Source of the DNA: Pseudomonas pergaminensis
GTDB lineage: Bacteria > Pseudomonadota > Gammaproteobacteria > Pseudomonadales > Pseudomonadaceae
Assembly (NCBI RefSeq): GCF_024112395.2
Contig: NZ_CP078013.2
Span: 3,720,001-3,784,000 of the forward strand
Length of the DNA: 64,000 bases
Reading direction: 5' to 3'
Below, piece by piece: positions 32,994 to 42,284 of this stretch; the stretch's first letter is position 1; each line of letters starts with the position of its first letter. The position numbers were made by a program, and so were the translations under genes. Under the pieces are notes generated by a model, which did not search any database, had not been told where the DNA came from, and was given only the letters and a program-made list of their open reading frames with translations.

Positions 32994-33827
32994 ATGTTGC
33001 CGATCCGCCGTGACATCCGTTTCGCCCTGCCCGCCGAGCGCATCAAGGACTGGCATGAACAGGGTCCGTTCATTACGCATTTTTTCAATGCGCTGTCGTT
33101 GCTGTTCCCCCAGGGCGAGCTGTTTTTCATGGACAGCGTGCGCCACTACCGCCAGCACATCGACGACCCAGAACTGAAAAAAGAGATCCAGGGTTTTATC
33201 GGCCAAGAGGCCATGCACAGCCGCGAGCACGTCGCCTACAACGACCTATTGCAATGTGCAGGGCTGCCGGCGCACACCCTGGACCGACGCCTTAAATTCA
33301 TCCTCGACCTGCAGAAGAAACACCTGCCGCCGTCCTTCAACCTGGCGGTGACCATCGCCCTTGAGCACTACACCGCGATGCTTGCGGAAATACTCTTGAG
33401 CGACCCGTCGCGCTTTGGCGACTCACTCAAGGGCTACCAGCAGATGTGGTACTGGCACGCCCTGGAGGAAACCGAACACAAGGCCGTCGCCTTCGATGTG
33501 TGGAACCGCGTGATCAAGCCGGGGCCCAAGCGCTACCTGCTGCGCACCGGGACCATGCTGACCACCACGGTGTTCTTCTGGCTGGTGGTGTTCGACTTCC
33601 ACCTGCGCCTGCTGATAGCCGACCGCAAAGCCGGTGGGCACGTGAAGGGCTTCTGGCGCATGTTGAAGTTTCTATATGGGCCGAGGGGTGTTTTCCCACG
33701 GATGCTGGTGCCATGGCTGCACTACTTCAAGCCCGGCTTTCACCCTTGGGACCACGATAACCGTTCGCGCCTGGCCGGCATCGACGGGCTGCTCAAGGAC
33801 ATCGAGCAGACTCAACGCGGCTATTGA
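32994..33827 (+). CDS. PF10118-type predicted metal-dependent protein
   Basis: A 277-residue protein with conserved carboxylate/histidine motifs in the pattern of PF10118 (ferritin-like di-metal proteins): FIGQEAMHSREH near residue 70, IALEHYTAM near 124, and WHALEETEHKAVAFDV near 155. There is one hydrophobic stretch around residues 185-205. Family members often lie beside AlmA-like monooxygenases and SDRs, as here; biochemical activity is not established. GGAG precedes the ATG at 32994. The gene runs 7 bp into the tail of the convergent EAL gene. Confidence 0.8.
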   Translation: MLPIRRDIRFALPAERIKDWHEQGPFITHFFNALSLLFPQGELFFMDSVRHYRQHIDDPELKKEIQGFIGQEAMHSREHVAYNDLLQCAGLPAHTLDRRLKFILDLQKKHLPPSFNLAVTIALEHYTAMLAEILLSDPSRFGDSLKGYQQMWYWHALEETEHKAVAFDVWNRVIKPGPKRYLLRTGTMLTTTVFFWLVVFDFHLRLLIADRKAGGHVKGFWRMLKFLYGPRGVFPRMLVPWLHYFKPGFHPWDHDNRSRLAGIDGLLKDIEQTQRGY

Positions 33828-35899
33828 ACCTGTGCCAAGGCGGCGCGCTCATGCACGAAGGCTTCCAACTGGTCACCCGACAGCGCCTTGCTGAAATACC
33901 AGCCTTGGATAATCAACTCGGCGCCGCTGTTCAGGAAGGCCAATTGCTCGGCAGTCTCGACGCCCTCCACCACCACGCCCAGGTTCAACGCCTCACAGAA
34001 GCGCAGCATGCCGGTCATGACCTGGGCGCCCTTGGGGTCGTGCTGGGCCACCACGAAGCTGCGGTCGATCTTGATGAAGTCGACCGGGAATTGGTGCAGG
34101 TAACTCAAGGCCGAAAACCCGGTGCCGAAGTCGTCGATGTAGACCTTGGCACCGATGGCCTGCAGCTTCTGGATGGTCTGGCGCGTGACCTGGATATCAC
34201 TCACCAACGCGTCTTCGGTGATTTCCACCGACACCTGCCCATGGGCCTGGGCGAGGATGTCCACCAGGCGCTCACCGTACGCCGCGTCGGTGAGGGTCGC
34301 GCTGGAAATATTGATGGTCATCGGCAAGGCAAAACCGAGCTTCTGCCACTTCTGGTACTGGCGAACCGCCTGGGACGCCACCCACACATCCACGTCAGGC
34401 ATCAACCGCGCCTGGGCCAGCCACTGCAGGAACTCCCACGGCGAATGCACCGTGCCCTGGGCATCGCGGGCGCGCATCAGCGCTTCACAACCGGTGCACA
34501 GGCCGGTTCGGGTCGAGACCTGCGGCTGGAATTCAAGGTAGAACTCGTAGTCGCTGATCTGCTGGATGCGGCTCATCTCAGTGGCCTGGCGCGCCAGAAT
34601 CTTGTGGGAGGCGAGTATCGGGTCCAGCTCTCGCAGGCGGCCCTTTTCCTCAAGCCCACGGAAGGTCATGTCCAGGGACTTGAGGTACACCGTACCGCCT
34701 TCGGTGGCCTGGCGATGGATTGCGCGCACATACGGCGCATACACCAGGGTGCCCAGGCCCAGCAGCGCCACTTGCAAAACCACCGCAGCCAAATCGCCGT
34801 GGGTACTGAGGTAGGCATTGAGCAACACCGGCGCCGTGAAGGGCACGCTGACCACCGCCGGCGACACCCACCCCATCTGCACCACTGTCAACGCCACCAT
34901 GGCGTTCAACGCGGGCACGATCAGAAACGGAATGAACAAACGCGGGTTGAGGATGATCGGCAAACCGAACAACAGCACCTCACTGACGTTGAACAGCGAC
35001 AGCGGCAGGCTCGCCACCGCTAACAGGCGCATGGATTGGCTCTTGGAGAACAGCAGGATTGCCAGCAACAGGCACAAGGCACCGCCCGAGCCGCCGATAA
35101 ACGCAAAGCTGCCCAACAGGCCACTGTTCAACACATATTTGATCGGCTCACCCGCCGCCAGTGCCAGGTTATTGAGCACCACCGCCTGGTCCAGCACGTC
35201 GAACAGCGGTTGCATGGCGTACACGCCGTGGATGCCGAAAAACCACAGCAGCGAATTCATCAGGGTCACGAACAGGCCGCTGCCGTAGGGCGACTGCAGC
35301 GCGTTCAGCACTTGGGGGCCTTGCAACTGCGCTACATACGGAATCTGCAGCAACAAGGACAACACCACCACCAATGCCAGGGCGGTTATGGCCCCCGGCA
35401 GCACCATATTGATGGCGCCCCGCAGGTTGTGCCCCACCAGGTCTTCATTGACCAACCGGGTCCAGCGAAACCGGTGCAGCCAGGCAATCACCGGCACATT
35501 CAGCAACGGCGATGCAATCGCGATAAACAGTACGAAGGTGGCCGAAGCCCTGGGGTATTCGCGCAGGATAAAGGTCGCTACCACCACATGGGCCAGGCAC
35601 AGGAACGCCACCGGCAGTTGCGGCAGACGATGCTGGATCGCCAGCATATAACCGATGGAAGCGGCGACCAGCAGCGGGATCACCGAGCTGATCTGGTTGT
35701 GCAGGCCCGCCAGGAACGCCACCACTTGCGGGTCGAAGCCAAGGACGCGGGCGCATTCGGACAGGATCAGAAAGCCCGCCGATACCAGCAGGCATGGCAG
35801 GATCCACAACAACCCTTCGCGAATCGCCCGCAGCGACTCGGTGCTGGCCAACGCAGCCAGACGTTGCGTGAAGAACAGCTTGAACAGCGTTTGTGCCAT
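33821..35899 (-). CDS. PTS-EIIC-like membrane domain fused to EAL c-di-GMP phosphodiesterase
   Basis: A 692-residue inner-membrane protein. Residues 1-395 resemble the lactose/cellobiose PTS EIIC permease: about ten helices, with WFFGIHGVYAMQPL near 219, GSGGALCLLLAI near 270 and FNVSEVLLFGLPIILNP near 303. Residues 445-690 are a full EAL domain with EAL (472-474), NISS, EITED, IDDFGTGFSALSYL, IKIDRSF, VVEGVETAEQ and QGWYFSKAL, so catalysis is expected. No IIA or IIB domain is present, so the EIIC part is probably a sugar sensor. Start 35899 (MAQTL) has AGGGGG upstream; the longer frame is rejected. It should lower c-di-GMP in response to its ligand. Confidence 0.88.
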   Translation of the reverse strand: MAQTLFKLFFTQRLAALASTESLRAIREGLLWILPCLLVSAGFLILSECARVLGFDPQVVAFLAGLHNQISSVIPLLVAASIGYMLAIQHRLPQLPVAFLCLAHVVVATFILREYPRASATFVLFIAIASPLLNVPVIAWLHRFRWTRLVNEDLVGHNLRGAINMVLPGAITALALVVVLSLLLQIPYVAQLQGPQVLNALQSPYGSGLFVTLMNSLLWFFGIHGVYAMQPLFDVLDQAVVLNNLALAAGEPIKYVLNSGLLGSFAFIGGSGGALCLLLAILLFSKSQSMRLLAVASLPLSLFNVSEVLLFGLPIILNPRLFIPFLIVPALNAMVALTVVQMGWVSPAVVSVPFTAPVLLNAYLSTHGDLAAVVLQVALLGLGTLVYAPYVRAIHRQATEGGTVYLKSLDMTFRGLEEKGRLRELDPILASHKILARQATEMSRIQQISDYEFYLEFQPQVSTRTGLCTGCEALMRARDAQGTVHSPWEFLQWLAQARLMPDVDVWVASQAVRQYQKWQKLGFALPMTINISSATLTDAAYGERLVDILAQAHGQVSVEITEDALVSDIQVTRQTIQKLQAIGAKVYIDDFGTGFSALSYLHQFPVDFIKIDRSFVVAQHDPKGAQVMTGMLRFCEALNLGVVVEGVETAEQLAFLNSGAELIIQGWYFSKALSGDQLEAFVHERAALAQVQ

Positions 35900-36151
35900 G
35901 ACCCATCCCCCTGCCCATCGCCCACTGTCCCTGAAAGGCAGGGCCGGAAACACGGGCTAACGCTACACGTCCTGGCACGATGAGCGAAAGCCTTTTGCCA
36001 TTCATCCGGGTGAATTTTCCGCAGTGGACGACAGGCAATTCCGTGATCTTGCCAAAAAATTGAATGTCCACACCCAGACTTATCCCTGGATCTGCTTCAA
36101 TGAGGCCTGTGTGAATGTCCGCCTGACCCTCTCTATGTTTGGAGTAAGCCC

Positions 36152-36481
36152 TTGTCACAACCCGGTGATAACCACCAGCTCGCGCTGGACAGATTCCTCG
36201 ACGAACACCCCGATGTCGCCACCGAACTCGATAGCCTGAACCCGCTGGCCGCCCAGGCCAAGGGCGAAACCCTGGCCCAATACCGCGCCGAGCGTCTGCA
36301 TGAAGCCTTCGAAGCAGAGGCCGAGCGCCAGGGCCTTTTTGCCTGGGAATTGACCCTCAAGCTCACCAGCGAATCCGCCGAAGCCTTCGAGGCCCAACGC
36401 CTTGAGGTGCACAAGGAGGTGGCGCAGATGGCAGGGCTGAGCTGGACCGAGTACTGCCAGCTGCATGACCTGGCCGGTTGA
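36152..36481 (+). CDS. small conserved Pseudomonas protein (possibly DUF6388)
   Basis: A 109-residue soluble, acidic, mostly helical protein. The start is TTG at 36152 with GGAG 7 nt upstream. Landmarks are ALDRFLDEHPDVATELDSL, LAQYRAERLHEAFEAEAERQ and LTLKLTSESAEAFEAQR. I recall such proteins as a small Pseudomonas family (DUF6388), without known function; that label is tentative. It ends 4 bp before the stop of the convergent kinase gene. Nothing recognisable lies in the 252 bp between it and the divergent EAL gene. Confidence 0.65.
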   Translation: MSQPGDNHQLALDRFLDEHPDVATELDSLNPLAAQAKGETLAQYRAERLHEAFEAEAERQGLFAWELTLKLTSESAEAFEAQRLEVHKEVAQMAGLSWTEYCQLHDLAG

Positions 36482-36485
36482 CGCA

Positions 36486-37331
36486 TTACCCCAGGAACCA
36501 GCGACGTCGCCGGTTCGCCAACGCCTCGCGCAGTTCGGCGACGCTGACCGTTCGCTGCTCGGGGTCCATCGCCAGCGCTGAGCACAACGACGGCCAGCAA
36601 TGCCTGGGCAATTGCCTGGGCCGAGGCAGCCGTTGATGGCCCTGGCGATCACCGGGGCGTCGCCCCTCGGCCAGTTCATAAAGCACACACGCCGCCCCAT
36701 ACAGGTCGGCACTGGCCGACGGTGCCCCTCCCGCCATCAACTCCGGCGCGGCATAGGCCGGTGTCCAGGCGTTCAGGCGACTGCGGCTCAAGCCGGGTAG
36801 CCCGGCCCTCGCCTGCACCTCGGCATGCCCCAGGCCAAAGTCGAACAGGCGCATCCCCTGCTCTCCCACCATGATGTTCGCCGGTTTCACATCGCCATGC
36901 AGGACACCCTGTCGATGGGTGTAGTCCAAGGCGTCGAGCAGTTGCAACGCCATGGGCTGCAACGCGTGCCAGGGCAGCCCCTGGGGACACTCCGGCAGCA
37001 TGCGGTCCAGCGTCAGGCCAGGCATGACTTCCATGGTGAAGAATGCCAATTGGTGATCCGTGTCGACCTCGAAAGAAAACACACGGACGACGTGCTCATG
37101 GCGCAGGCTGCGGGTCATAGCGAACTCGCTGTACAGCAACACATGGGCGTCGTCGCACATGGAAAGAGGTTCACCCAACAGCTTCAACGCCACTCGGCAG
37201 TCCGGCTCGCCGAACGCCTCATGCAGCAGGTCCCGGGCACGATAGACCACGCCCATGCCGCCACTGCCAAGGACTCGTTCAAGCTGATAGCGCCCCGCAA
37301 GCAGGCTTGGCAAGGCCGGCGCCTCGCTCAT
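36486..37331 (-). CDS. T6SS-linked Ser/Thr protein kinase (Stk1-like)
   Basis: A 281-residue Hanks-type kinase. Glycine loop GSGGMG at 22-27, lysine in VALK (K50), catalytic loop HGDVKPAN (145-152), DFG 164-166 and APE 195-197 are intact. The loop has HGD rather than HRD, so it is a non-RD kinase. No transmembrane segment is seen. It is the last gene of the T6SS operon and its ATG overlaps the phosphatase stop by 4 bp. Position and order match stk1/stp1 at the end of P. aeruginosa HSI-II, where the pair is thought to regulate secretion by phosphorylation. Confidence 0.9.
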   Translation of the reverse strand: MSEAPALPSLLAGRYQLERVLGSGGMGVVYRARDLLHEAFGEPDCRVALKLLGEPLSMCDDAHVLLYSEFAMTRSLRHEHVVRVFSFEVDTDHQLAFFTMEVMPGLTLDRMLPECPQGLPWHALQPMALQLLDALDYTHRQGVLHGDVKPANIMVGEQGMRLFDFGLGHAEVQARAGLPGLSRSRLNAWTPAYAAPELMAGGAPSASADLYGAACVLYELAEGRRPGDRQGHQRLPRPRQLPRHCWPSLCSALAMDPEQRTVSVAELREALANRRRRWFLG

Positions 37332-38071
37332 GACTGGACCACCACGGCAGTCAGGTCATCCGGCGCCGGCCCACGCAGCACATCGCTGAACAATCGATCC
37401 ACCACCTGACGTGGCGTGCCTGCGCTCATGGCGCTCCCCAGCGCGCTGTGGCTGAGCCCCTGGTACAGGCCATCACTGCACAACAAAAACACATCCCCGG
37501 CGTGGACGCCCAGTTCCAGCACCTCCAGGCTCAGTGGCTGTCGAGCACCGATCGCGCGGGTCAAGGCTTTTGCGCCGGGATGAGCCTGGGCCAGCTCGGG
37601 ACTCAAGTGCTGTTTGTCCATCAGATGCTGCTGCAAGGAGTGGTCACGCGACAGCTGATACAAACGCTGCCCGCGCCATAGGTAGCAGCGACTGTCCCCG
37701 GCCCAGATACACGCCGCGCGGTCGTGTTCGAGCACCAGCACAACGACCGTGCTGCCTATAATGCCCGACAGCCCATCGGCGGGTTGCAGTTGGCTGTCGA
37801 GGCCGCGCAGGCTGCCTCGGATCGCCTTGACCCGCTGGTCCAACCCGCCTTCGCCCGACAGCGCAGCAAGGCTGCTGACCACCCGTTGACTGGCGACATG
37901 CCCGGCCGTGTGGCCGCCCATGCCATCGGCGACCGCCCAGCAACCGCGTTGCGGGCAGTCGAGGAAGGCATCCTCGTTGTGCGTGCGACGCTTGCCTTGC
38001 GCCGTTTGCCCGGCGCTTCGCCAGGAGAGCGCCCGGCTCACAGCTGCTCCGGCAGGCGGAAGGTCCGCCAT
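37328..38071 (-). CDS. T6SS-linked PP2C-type protein phosphatase (Stp1-like)
   Basis: A 247-residue PPM/PP2C phosphatase: RRTHNEDAFL (metal ligand acidic pair, 33-34), VADGMGGHTAGHVAS (D49), WAGDSRCYLW, LLCSDGLYQG and the final PDDLTAVVV aspartates. It is expected to reverse the phosphorylation made by the kinase encoded next. Its start overlaps the end of tssM by 34 bp and its stop overlaps the kinase start by 4 bp. No regulatory domain is fused. Confidence 0.9.
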   Translation of the reverse strand: MADLPPAGAAVSRALSWRSAGQTAQGKRRTHNEDAFLDCPQRGCWAVADGMGGHTAGHVASQRVVSSLAALSGEGGLDQRVKAIRGSLRGLDSQLQPADGLSGIIGSTVVVLVLEHDRAACIWAGDSRCYLWRGQRLYQLSRDHSLQQHLMDKQHLSPELAQAHPGAKALTRAIGARQPLSLEVLELGVHAGDVFLLCSDGLYQGLSHSALGSAMSAGTPRQVVDRLFSDVLRGPAPDDLTAVVVQS

Positions 38072-41000
38072 GTCGCCATCTGGAACGGGCTGGGGTTGCG
38101 TTGACTGGTGAGCAGGTAATTGGCACGCAAACCGGCAAGGTCAGCCTTGAGTATCTGCGCGTCCCTGCCGCTGGCGGCCTCGTTTTGCATCAGCTCGAAA
38201 AGCCGGAACAGCGACCAGGCGCCCCGGTCTTTTTCGATGCCCAATGGCCGCTCTGCACCGCGTTCCAGTATCAGGCTGCCGCGACCGTTATCGGTGTCGA
38301 TCGGCCAACGGAACGCCATTGGCACAATCGGGCCATGCCGGTATTCCAACTGCTGATCGCCTACCCGCAGCGTCGCCCGGCTGACAGCCTGGTCCAGGCT
38401 GTAGGGCGCCAGCGTAAACCGAACGGCCCAATCCCCCTGGTCCTCGGTGAAAAAACCTTGGCGGATGGTCTGGGCCTTGGCCAGTTGATCCAGCAGCGAA
38501 CGCGACACCGGCAGACTGTGCCCCTCCAGACTGCGCAAACGATAGCGGTTACCCTCGGCACTGACGAAGGGCCGCAGGAAGCCATCATAGAAGCGCTCCA
38601 TCGTCCCTCGCGGTTTGAAGAAGGCCTGGAAATCATCCAGGGCGACGTCGCCGCCAGCATGGGCATTGAACGGGTAGCGTTGCCGAATCGCCTTCGCGTA
38701 AAAGCCATGGACCTCACTTTGATAACGCTGATTGATATACACATAGGCGTCATCCAGCAGGTGGCGCCAACTCTGCTCGGCAACCCCTTCGAACCAGCCC
38801 TTGAGCGGCGCAGGCAAGCGCATGGCCGTATCCCGCAGGTTCCCCAAGAGCGGTTGCTGCCCCTCCATGCGTTGCCTGGCCAGCTTGTACGCTGCCTGCT
38901 CCGGCGAACTCTCCCGGCTCAGTGTCGACAATTGCAGCTGCAGTTCGTCCAGCAGGCGCAATGCCTGCATCCACTCGCCAGCGGGGTTCTGCTCGTCATC
39001 GAGCAATTGGTGCAATGGCTCGAAGCGGCGCTGCAATGCACGTCGGGCGGTATCCGCCGGCACCACGCTGTTCAGCACGCCTGTGGCTGCCGTGCCCAAC
39101 ACACCCGCGTGCTGGCTAACCGCCTCAAACCGCTGCGATGCCGGCACCAGACGGGTGTTTTCGCGCACCTGCTGCAACACCTGCAGCACCCCCGACTGGC
39201 TGGATGCAAGGCTTGCCAACTGCTGCGCACTTTGTCTCAGGCTGTCACTTTCTACCAGTCGGAGTCGACCAAGCGCTTCACTCCAGGCATCGGCGTATTC
39301 ACTGAAATAGCGCTGCTCCAGCTCCAGCATCAACTTACGCAACGCCATTACGCTGAGATCAGTCGCCTCACCAAGCACCCAATTATCCTGGGCAATGGCA
39401 TTGACCAACTGAGGGCCCTGCCGCTCGAAATACTCAACGTACTTTTTGGTATAGAACCCCGGAACGGCTGACTCGCCCCTGGAGAACGCCGGACCTGCAG
39501 CCAAGTGGTGAGGCTCCAGATTCCGCGCTTGATCACGCAGTGCACGGTAGACCACCTCGGCCAGTGATTCGCCGCGTAACGCCTGGCGAGCCTGGGCTAC
39601 CGACTCATCGTTCAACGCCACTTCAAAGGGTTGTTCAAGGAGCCGCATGAGGTATTCGCTCAGTCGCTTATGTGCCAATGTATCCCCTGCATTCCCCGCA
39701 GGCCATTGCCCGGCCACATATTCCGCCAGCCAAGCCGTATCACGTCGATCGCGCAGGTTGAGCATCAGGTAGGCGCGCAGGCTATCCAACAAGCGCTCGC
39801 GGTCACCCAGGCTCGCTTGCACCTGCGTTTCGAGCAGGGAGGTGACAAAGGGCAGCAGTTGCTGACGCAGGGACTCTTCATAGGCGCCGTCCAACAGCGG
39901 ACGACTGACGTCGCCTTGATATAAACCGGCCCGATCGACCCATCGTGCCGCTGCCTGCGGTGGAAATACGCGTGTCGCGGCCAGCCGACTGTCCAGCAAC
40001 GCCAACAATGCCGGGCTATCGTCCAGGCCGAGCGGGGTTGAAGGCGTGGGGCTGGTCAATGCCAGCAGCTGTACCAACCGCTGATGGTTGAACGAATAGC
40101 TGTGCATCCATAACGCTGCCACTGCGCCGATAAGGATTGATGCAGCCAGCGCCAATGCCCCGTGACGTCGACGTATACGCTGCCGCTCCGGGGAATGCAG
40201 CCCGGCCAGATCAGCCTCGGCAAAAATCACGCGATTGAACAGGCCCTGGACAAAGTGAGCACGTCCATCGCTTGACTTCGCGCTGGTCAGGTAGAACCCT
40301 CGCAGGCCATTGATACGCTGATTACGATGGGCGGAAAACGCAGTCTCGATAAACAGGCCCAAGCCATCGCCGAGGCGTGCAACCTGCCGGGGGAACTCCA
40401 GCATCTGGCCCCGTCGCTCAAGGTTTCGCTCCTGATGCAAACGCGGGATCAGCTCGGCGCCCAGGCGCTGCAGCAACGCGTCGAATGCTTCACGCACTTC
40501 GGCGACGTCAATGCCGGTCGTACCGGCTGCCAAGCAACCACCCAACACATCGTCGGCGCTGTCGCCCTGTTGCGCATCGAAGAACTCGGCAAACCCAGGC
40601 AACCGATCAGCCTGGGTCAATGCCAGGTAAACCGGCACATCCACATGCAATACCTGCTGAATATCCTGCAAGCGGGTGTGCACGTTACGCGCCTGCAGTT
40701 GCAGGTCGTGTTCATGGCTGCGCAATAGCGTATCAACTGACAGCGTCACCACCACGCCATTGAGCGGCCGAGATCGGCGCCACGATTTGAGCAGGCCCAG
40801 CAACGCCGACCAACCTGACCCGTCTACCGAAGGGTCCGGCTGGTCCAAGTAGCGGCCAGCCAATTCGACCAGTACCGCCTCATCCGCGAAATACCAGTCA
40901 CAGTAGGCGCTCGTGCCTGGACGCGCCGCTTCGGTCCGGTCAAGGGGTGACTGCAACCCATTGGCGGACAGCAACGCCGTTTTGCCGCTCCCCTGCTCGC

Positions 41001-41400
41001 CGATCAACAGATACCAGGGCAGCTCGTTGCGTGAGCGTTCGCTGCGTTCACCATAGCAGCGTGAAGTTTTCAGGGTGTGCAGGGCCTCTTTAAAGCGCCC
41101 GCGTATGTGCCCAATTTCGTTGCTGATCAATGCCTGTCGTCGATGACGGTCCTGGTGTTCAGGCTGATCGAGGCGAACAGCGCGGCGTGCGCCTACCACA
41201 ACCATCGCCAATCCCCAGAACAACAGCATCGCGCTGATGGTCAGCAAACGGGCAGTGGAACTTTGCCAGAAACGGTAGTCATCCACCGCCAGCAAAGGCC
41301 CGAAAAACCACACCAGCAGCGCACAGGAAAACACCAGTAACAGGCTCCAGGCCCAACTCTTGCGCAGCACCGTGCCCACGCCCTTGAAGAATGCGTTCAT
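38038..41400 (-). CDS. tssM: T6SS inner-membrane protein TssM (IcmF)
   Basis: A 1,120-residue protein. Two N-terminal helices (about 17-38 and 51-70) and one near residue 390 frame a cytoplasmic domain with Walker A GEQGSGKT at 134-141. The IcmF/DUF1215 and C-terminal periplasmic parts follow to the end. With TssL and TssJ it forms the membrane complex that spans the envelope. The intact P-loop suggests ATP or GTP binding, a feature that varies among TssM proteins. It starts 15 bp after tssL. Confidence 0.93.
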   Translation of the reverse strand: MNAFFKGVGTVLRKSWAWSLLLVFSCALLVWFFGPLLAVDDYRFWQSSTARLLTISAMLLFWGLAMVVVGARRAVRLDQPEHQDRHRRQALISNEIGHIRGRFKEALHTLKTSRCYGERSERSRNELPWYLLIGEQGSGKTALLSANGLQSPLDRTEAARPGTSAYCDWYFADEAVLVELAGRYLDQPDPSVDGSGWSALLGLLKSWRRSRPLNGVVVTLSVDTLLRSHEHDLQLQARNVHTRLQDIQQVLHVDVPVYLALTQADRLPGFAEFFDAQQGDSADDVLGGCLAAGTTGIDVAEVREAFDALLQRLGAELIPRLHQERNLERRGQMLEFPRQVARLGDGLGLFIETAFSAHRNQRINGLRGFYLTSAKSSDGRAHFVQGLFNRVIFAEADLAGLHSPERQRIRRRHGALALAASILIGAVAALWMHSYSFNHQRLVQLLALTSPTPSTPLGLDDSPALLALLDSRLAATRVFPPQAAARWVDRAGLYQGDVSRPLLDGAYEESLRQQLLPFVTSLLETQVQASLGDRERLLDSLRAYLMLNLRDRRDTAWLAEYVAGQWPAGNAGDTLAHKRLSEYLMRLLEQPFEVALNDESVAQARQALRGESLAEVVYRALRDQARNLEPHHLAAGPAFSRGESAVPGFYTKKYVEYFERQGPQLVNAIAQDNWVLGEATDLSVMALRKLMLELEQRYFSEYADAWSEALGRLRLVESDSLRQSAQQLASLASSQSGVLQVLQQVRENTRLVPASQRFEAVSQHAGVLGTAATGVLNSVVPADTARRALQRRFEPLHQLLDDEQNPAGEWMQALRLLDELQLQLSTLSRESSPEQAAYKLARQRMEGQQPLLGNLRDTAMRLPAPLKGWFEGVAEQSWRHLLDDAYVYINQRYQSEVHGFYAKAIRQRYPFNAHAGGDVALDDFQAFFKPRGTMERFYDGFLRPFVSAEGNRYRLRSLEGHSLPVSRSLLDQLAKAQTIRQGFFTEDQGDWAVRFTLAPYSLDQAVSRATLRVGDQQLEYRHGPIVPMAFRWPIDTDNGRGSLILERGAERPLGIEKDRGAWSLFRLFELMQNEAASGRDAQILKADLAGLRANYLLTSQRNPSPFQMATWRTFRLPEQL

Positions 41401-41415
41401 TCATTGCTCCCTGCG

Positions 41416-42279
41416 TTACAAGGGCGTCTGGGACGCGCCTGACACCGACGATTGAAAAGGTTGCAGCGCCGTCATGCGCTCCTGCCCCAAAACCCAGGCA
41501 AAGCCTGAATACATCACGAGTAAGCAGGCCAGCACACCGAGGGCAACCCAGGTGAAAGAAATAAAGCGGACGCGCGATCGAGTTACCTTCATCGACGCGG
41601 GCGAAAGCGAGACAGGCAGTCGCTCACCGCGCACATGCCGGATCTGGCGATACACCGCATCCTGCATACTCTCAAGCTGCACCCTGCCCCGCTCCATGAC
41701 CCGGTATTTGCCCTCGAACCCCAGCGACAGGCACACGTACATAAGCTCCAGCATGGCCACATGCTTGACAGGATCGCGGGACAAGCGCTCCAGCAACTGG
41801 AAGAACTTTTCACCGCCGAAGGTTTCGTTGTGAAAGCGGCTCAACAAGCTCGTCTTCGACCAGTCGCTGCGACTGCCCCAGGAAGTGGTGACCACCGCCT
41901 CATCAATCACAGTGCAGAGCACATAGCGCGCCGACATCACCTGACTATTTTCAGCGCCCTGGTGCAGGGCTCGTGCCTCAAACGCATTGACCTCGGATGA
42001 AAGCTGGTCATTGAGCGACAACAGGCTTTCCCGAGCAGGGCCGGTTTTCAGTTGCACGAGCTGCAACAAGAGTTCCCAGGCCGCTGCCAGGAGGATATTG
42101 GAGCCCACGCTGAAGCGCTGCGCGCCCTGCAAGTGGGCGCTATAGATCATGCGGTCTTCCAGTTGCTCGAAACGTGGCGGCGATGGGAAGTCCGTGACGG
42201 CCCCATGCGCCGGGCCTAGCCCCTCTCGGTCGAGCAGCACGGTTTTTTCGTCCTGCGGGTATTCACTGTCCATCGTCAT
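41416..42279 (-). CDS. tssL: T6SS inner-membrane protein TssL (DotU)
   Basis: A 287-residue protein with a DotU cytoplasmic domain (residues 35-215), containing LCTVIDEAVVTTSWG, HNETFGGEKFFQLLERL and LELMYVCLSLGFEGKYR. One transmembrane helix follows near 245-268. There is no C-terminal OmpA-type peptidoglycan-binding domain, so wall anchoring must come from another protein. It begins 5 bp after the tssK stop; an alternative ATG two codons downstream (42273) is possible. Confidence 0.93.
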   Translation of the reverse strand: MTMDSEYPQDEKTVLLDREGLGPAHGAVTDFPSPPRFEQLEDRMIYSAHLQGAQRFSVGSNILLAAAWELLLQLVQLKTGPARESLLSLNDQLSSEVNAFEARALHQGAENSQVMSARYVLCTVIDEAVVTTSWGSRSDWSKTSLLSRFHNETFGGEKFFQLLERLSRDPVKHVAMLELMYVCLSLGFEGKYRVMERGRVQLESMQDAVYRQIRHVRGERLPVSLSPASMKVTRSRVRFISFTWVALGVLACLLVMYSGFAWVLGQERMTALQPFQSSVSGASQTPL

Positions 42280-42284
42280 GGCAT

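Noticed and set aside
35900..36151. Possible small gene between the EAL gene and the small conserved gene
   Set aside because: Short frames exist but none has a ribosome-binding site plus a plausible composition; the segment is taken as promoter DNA.
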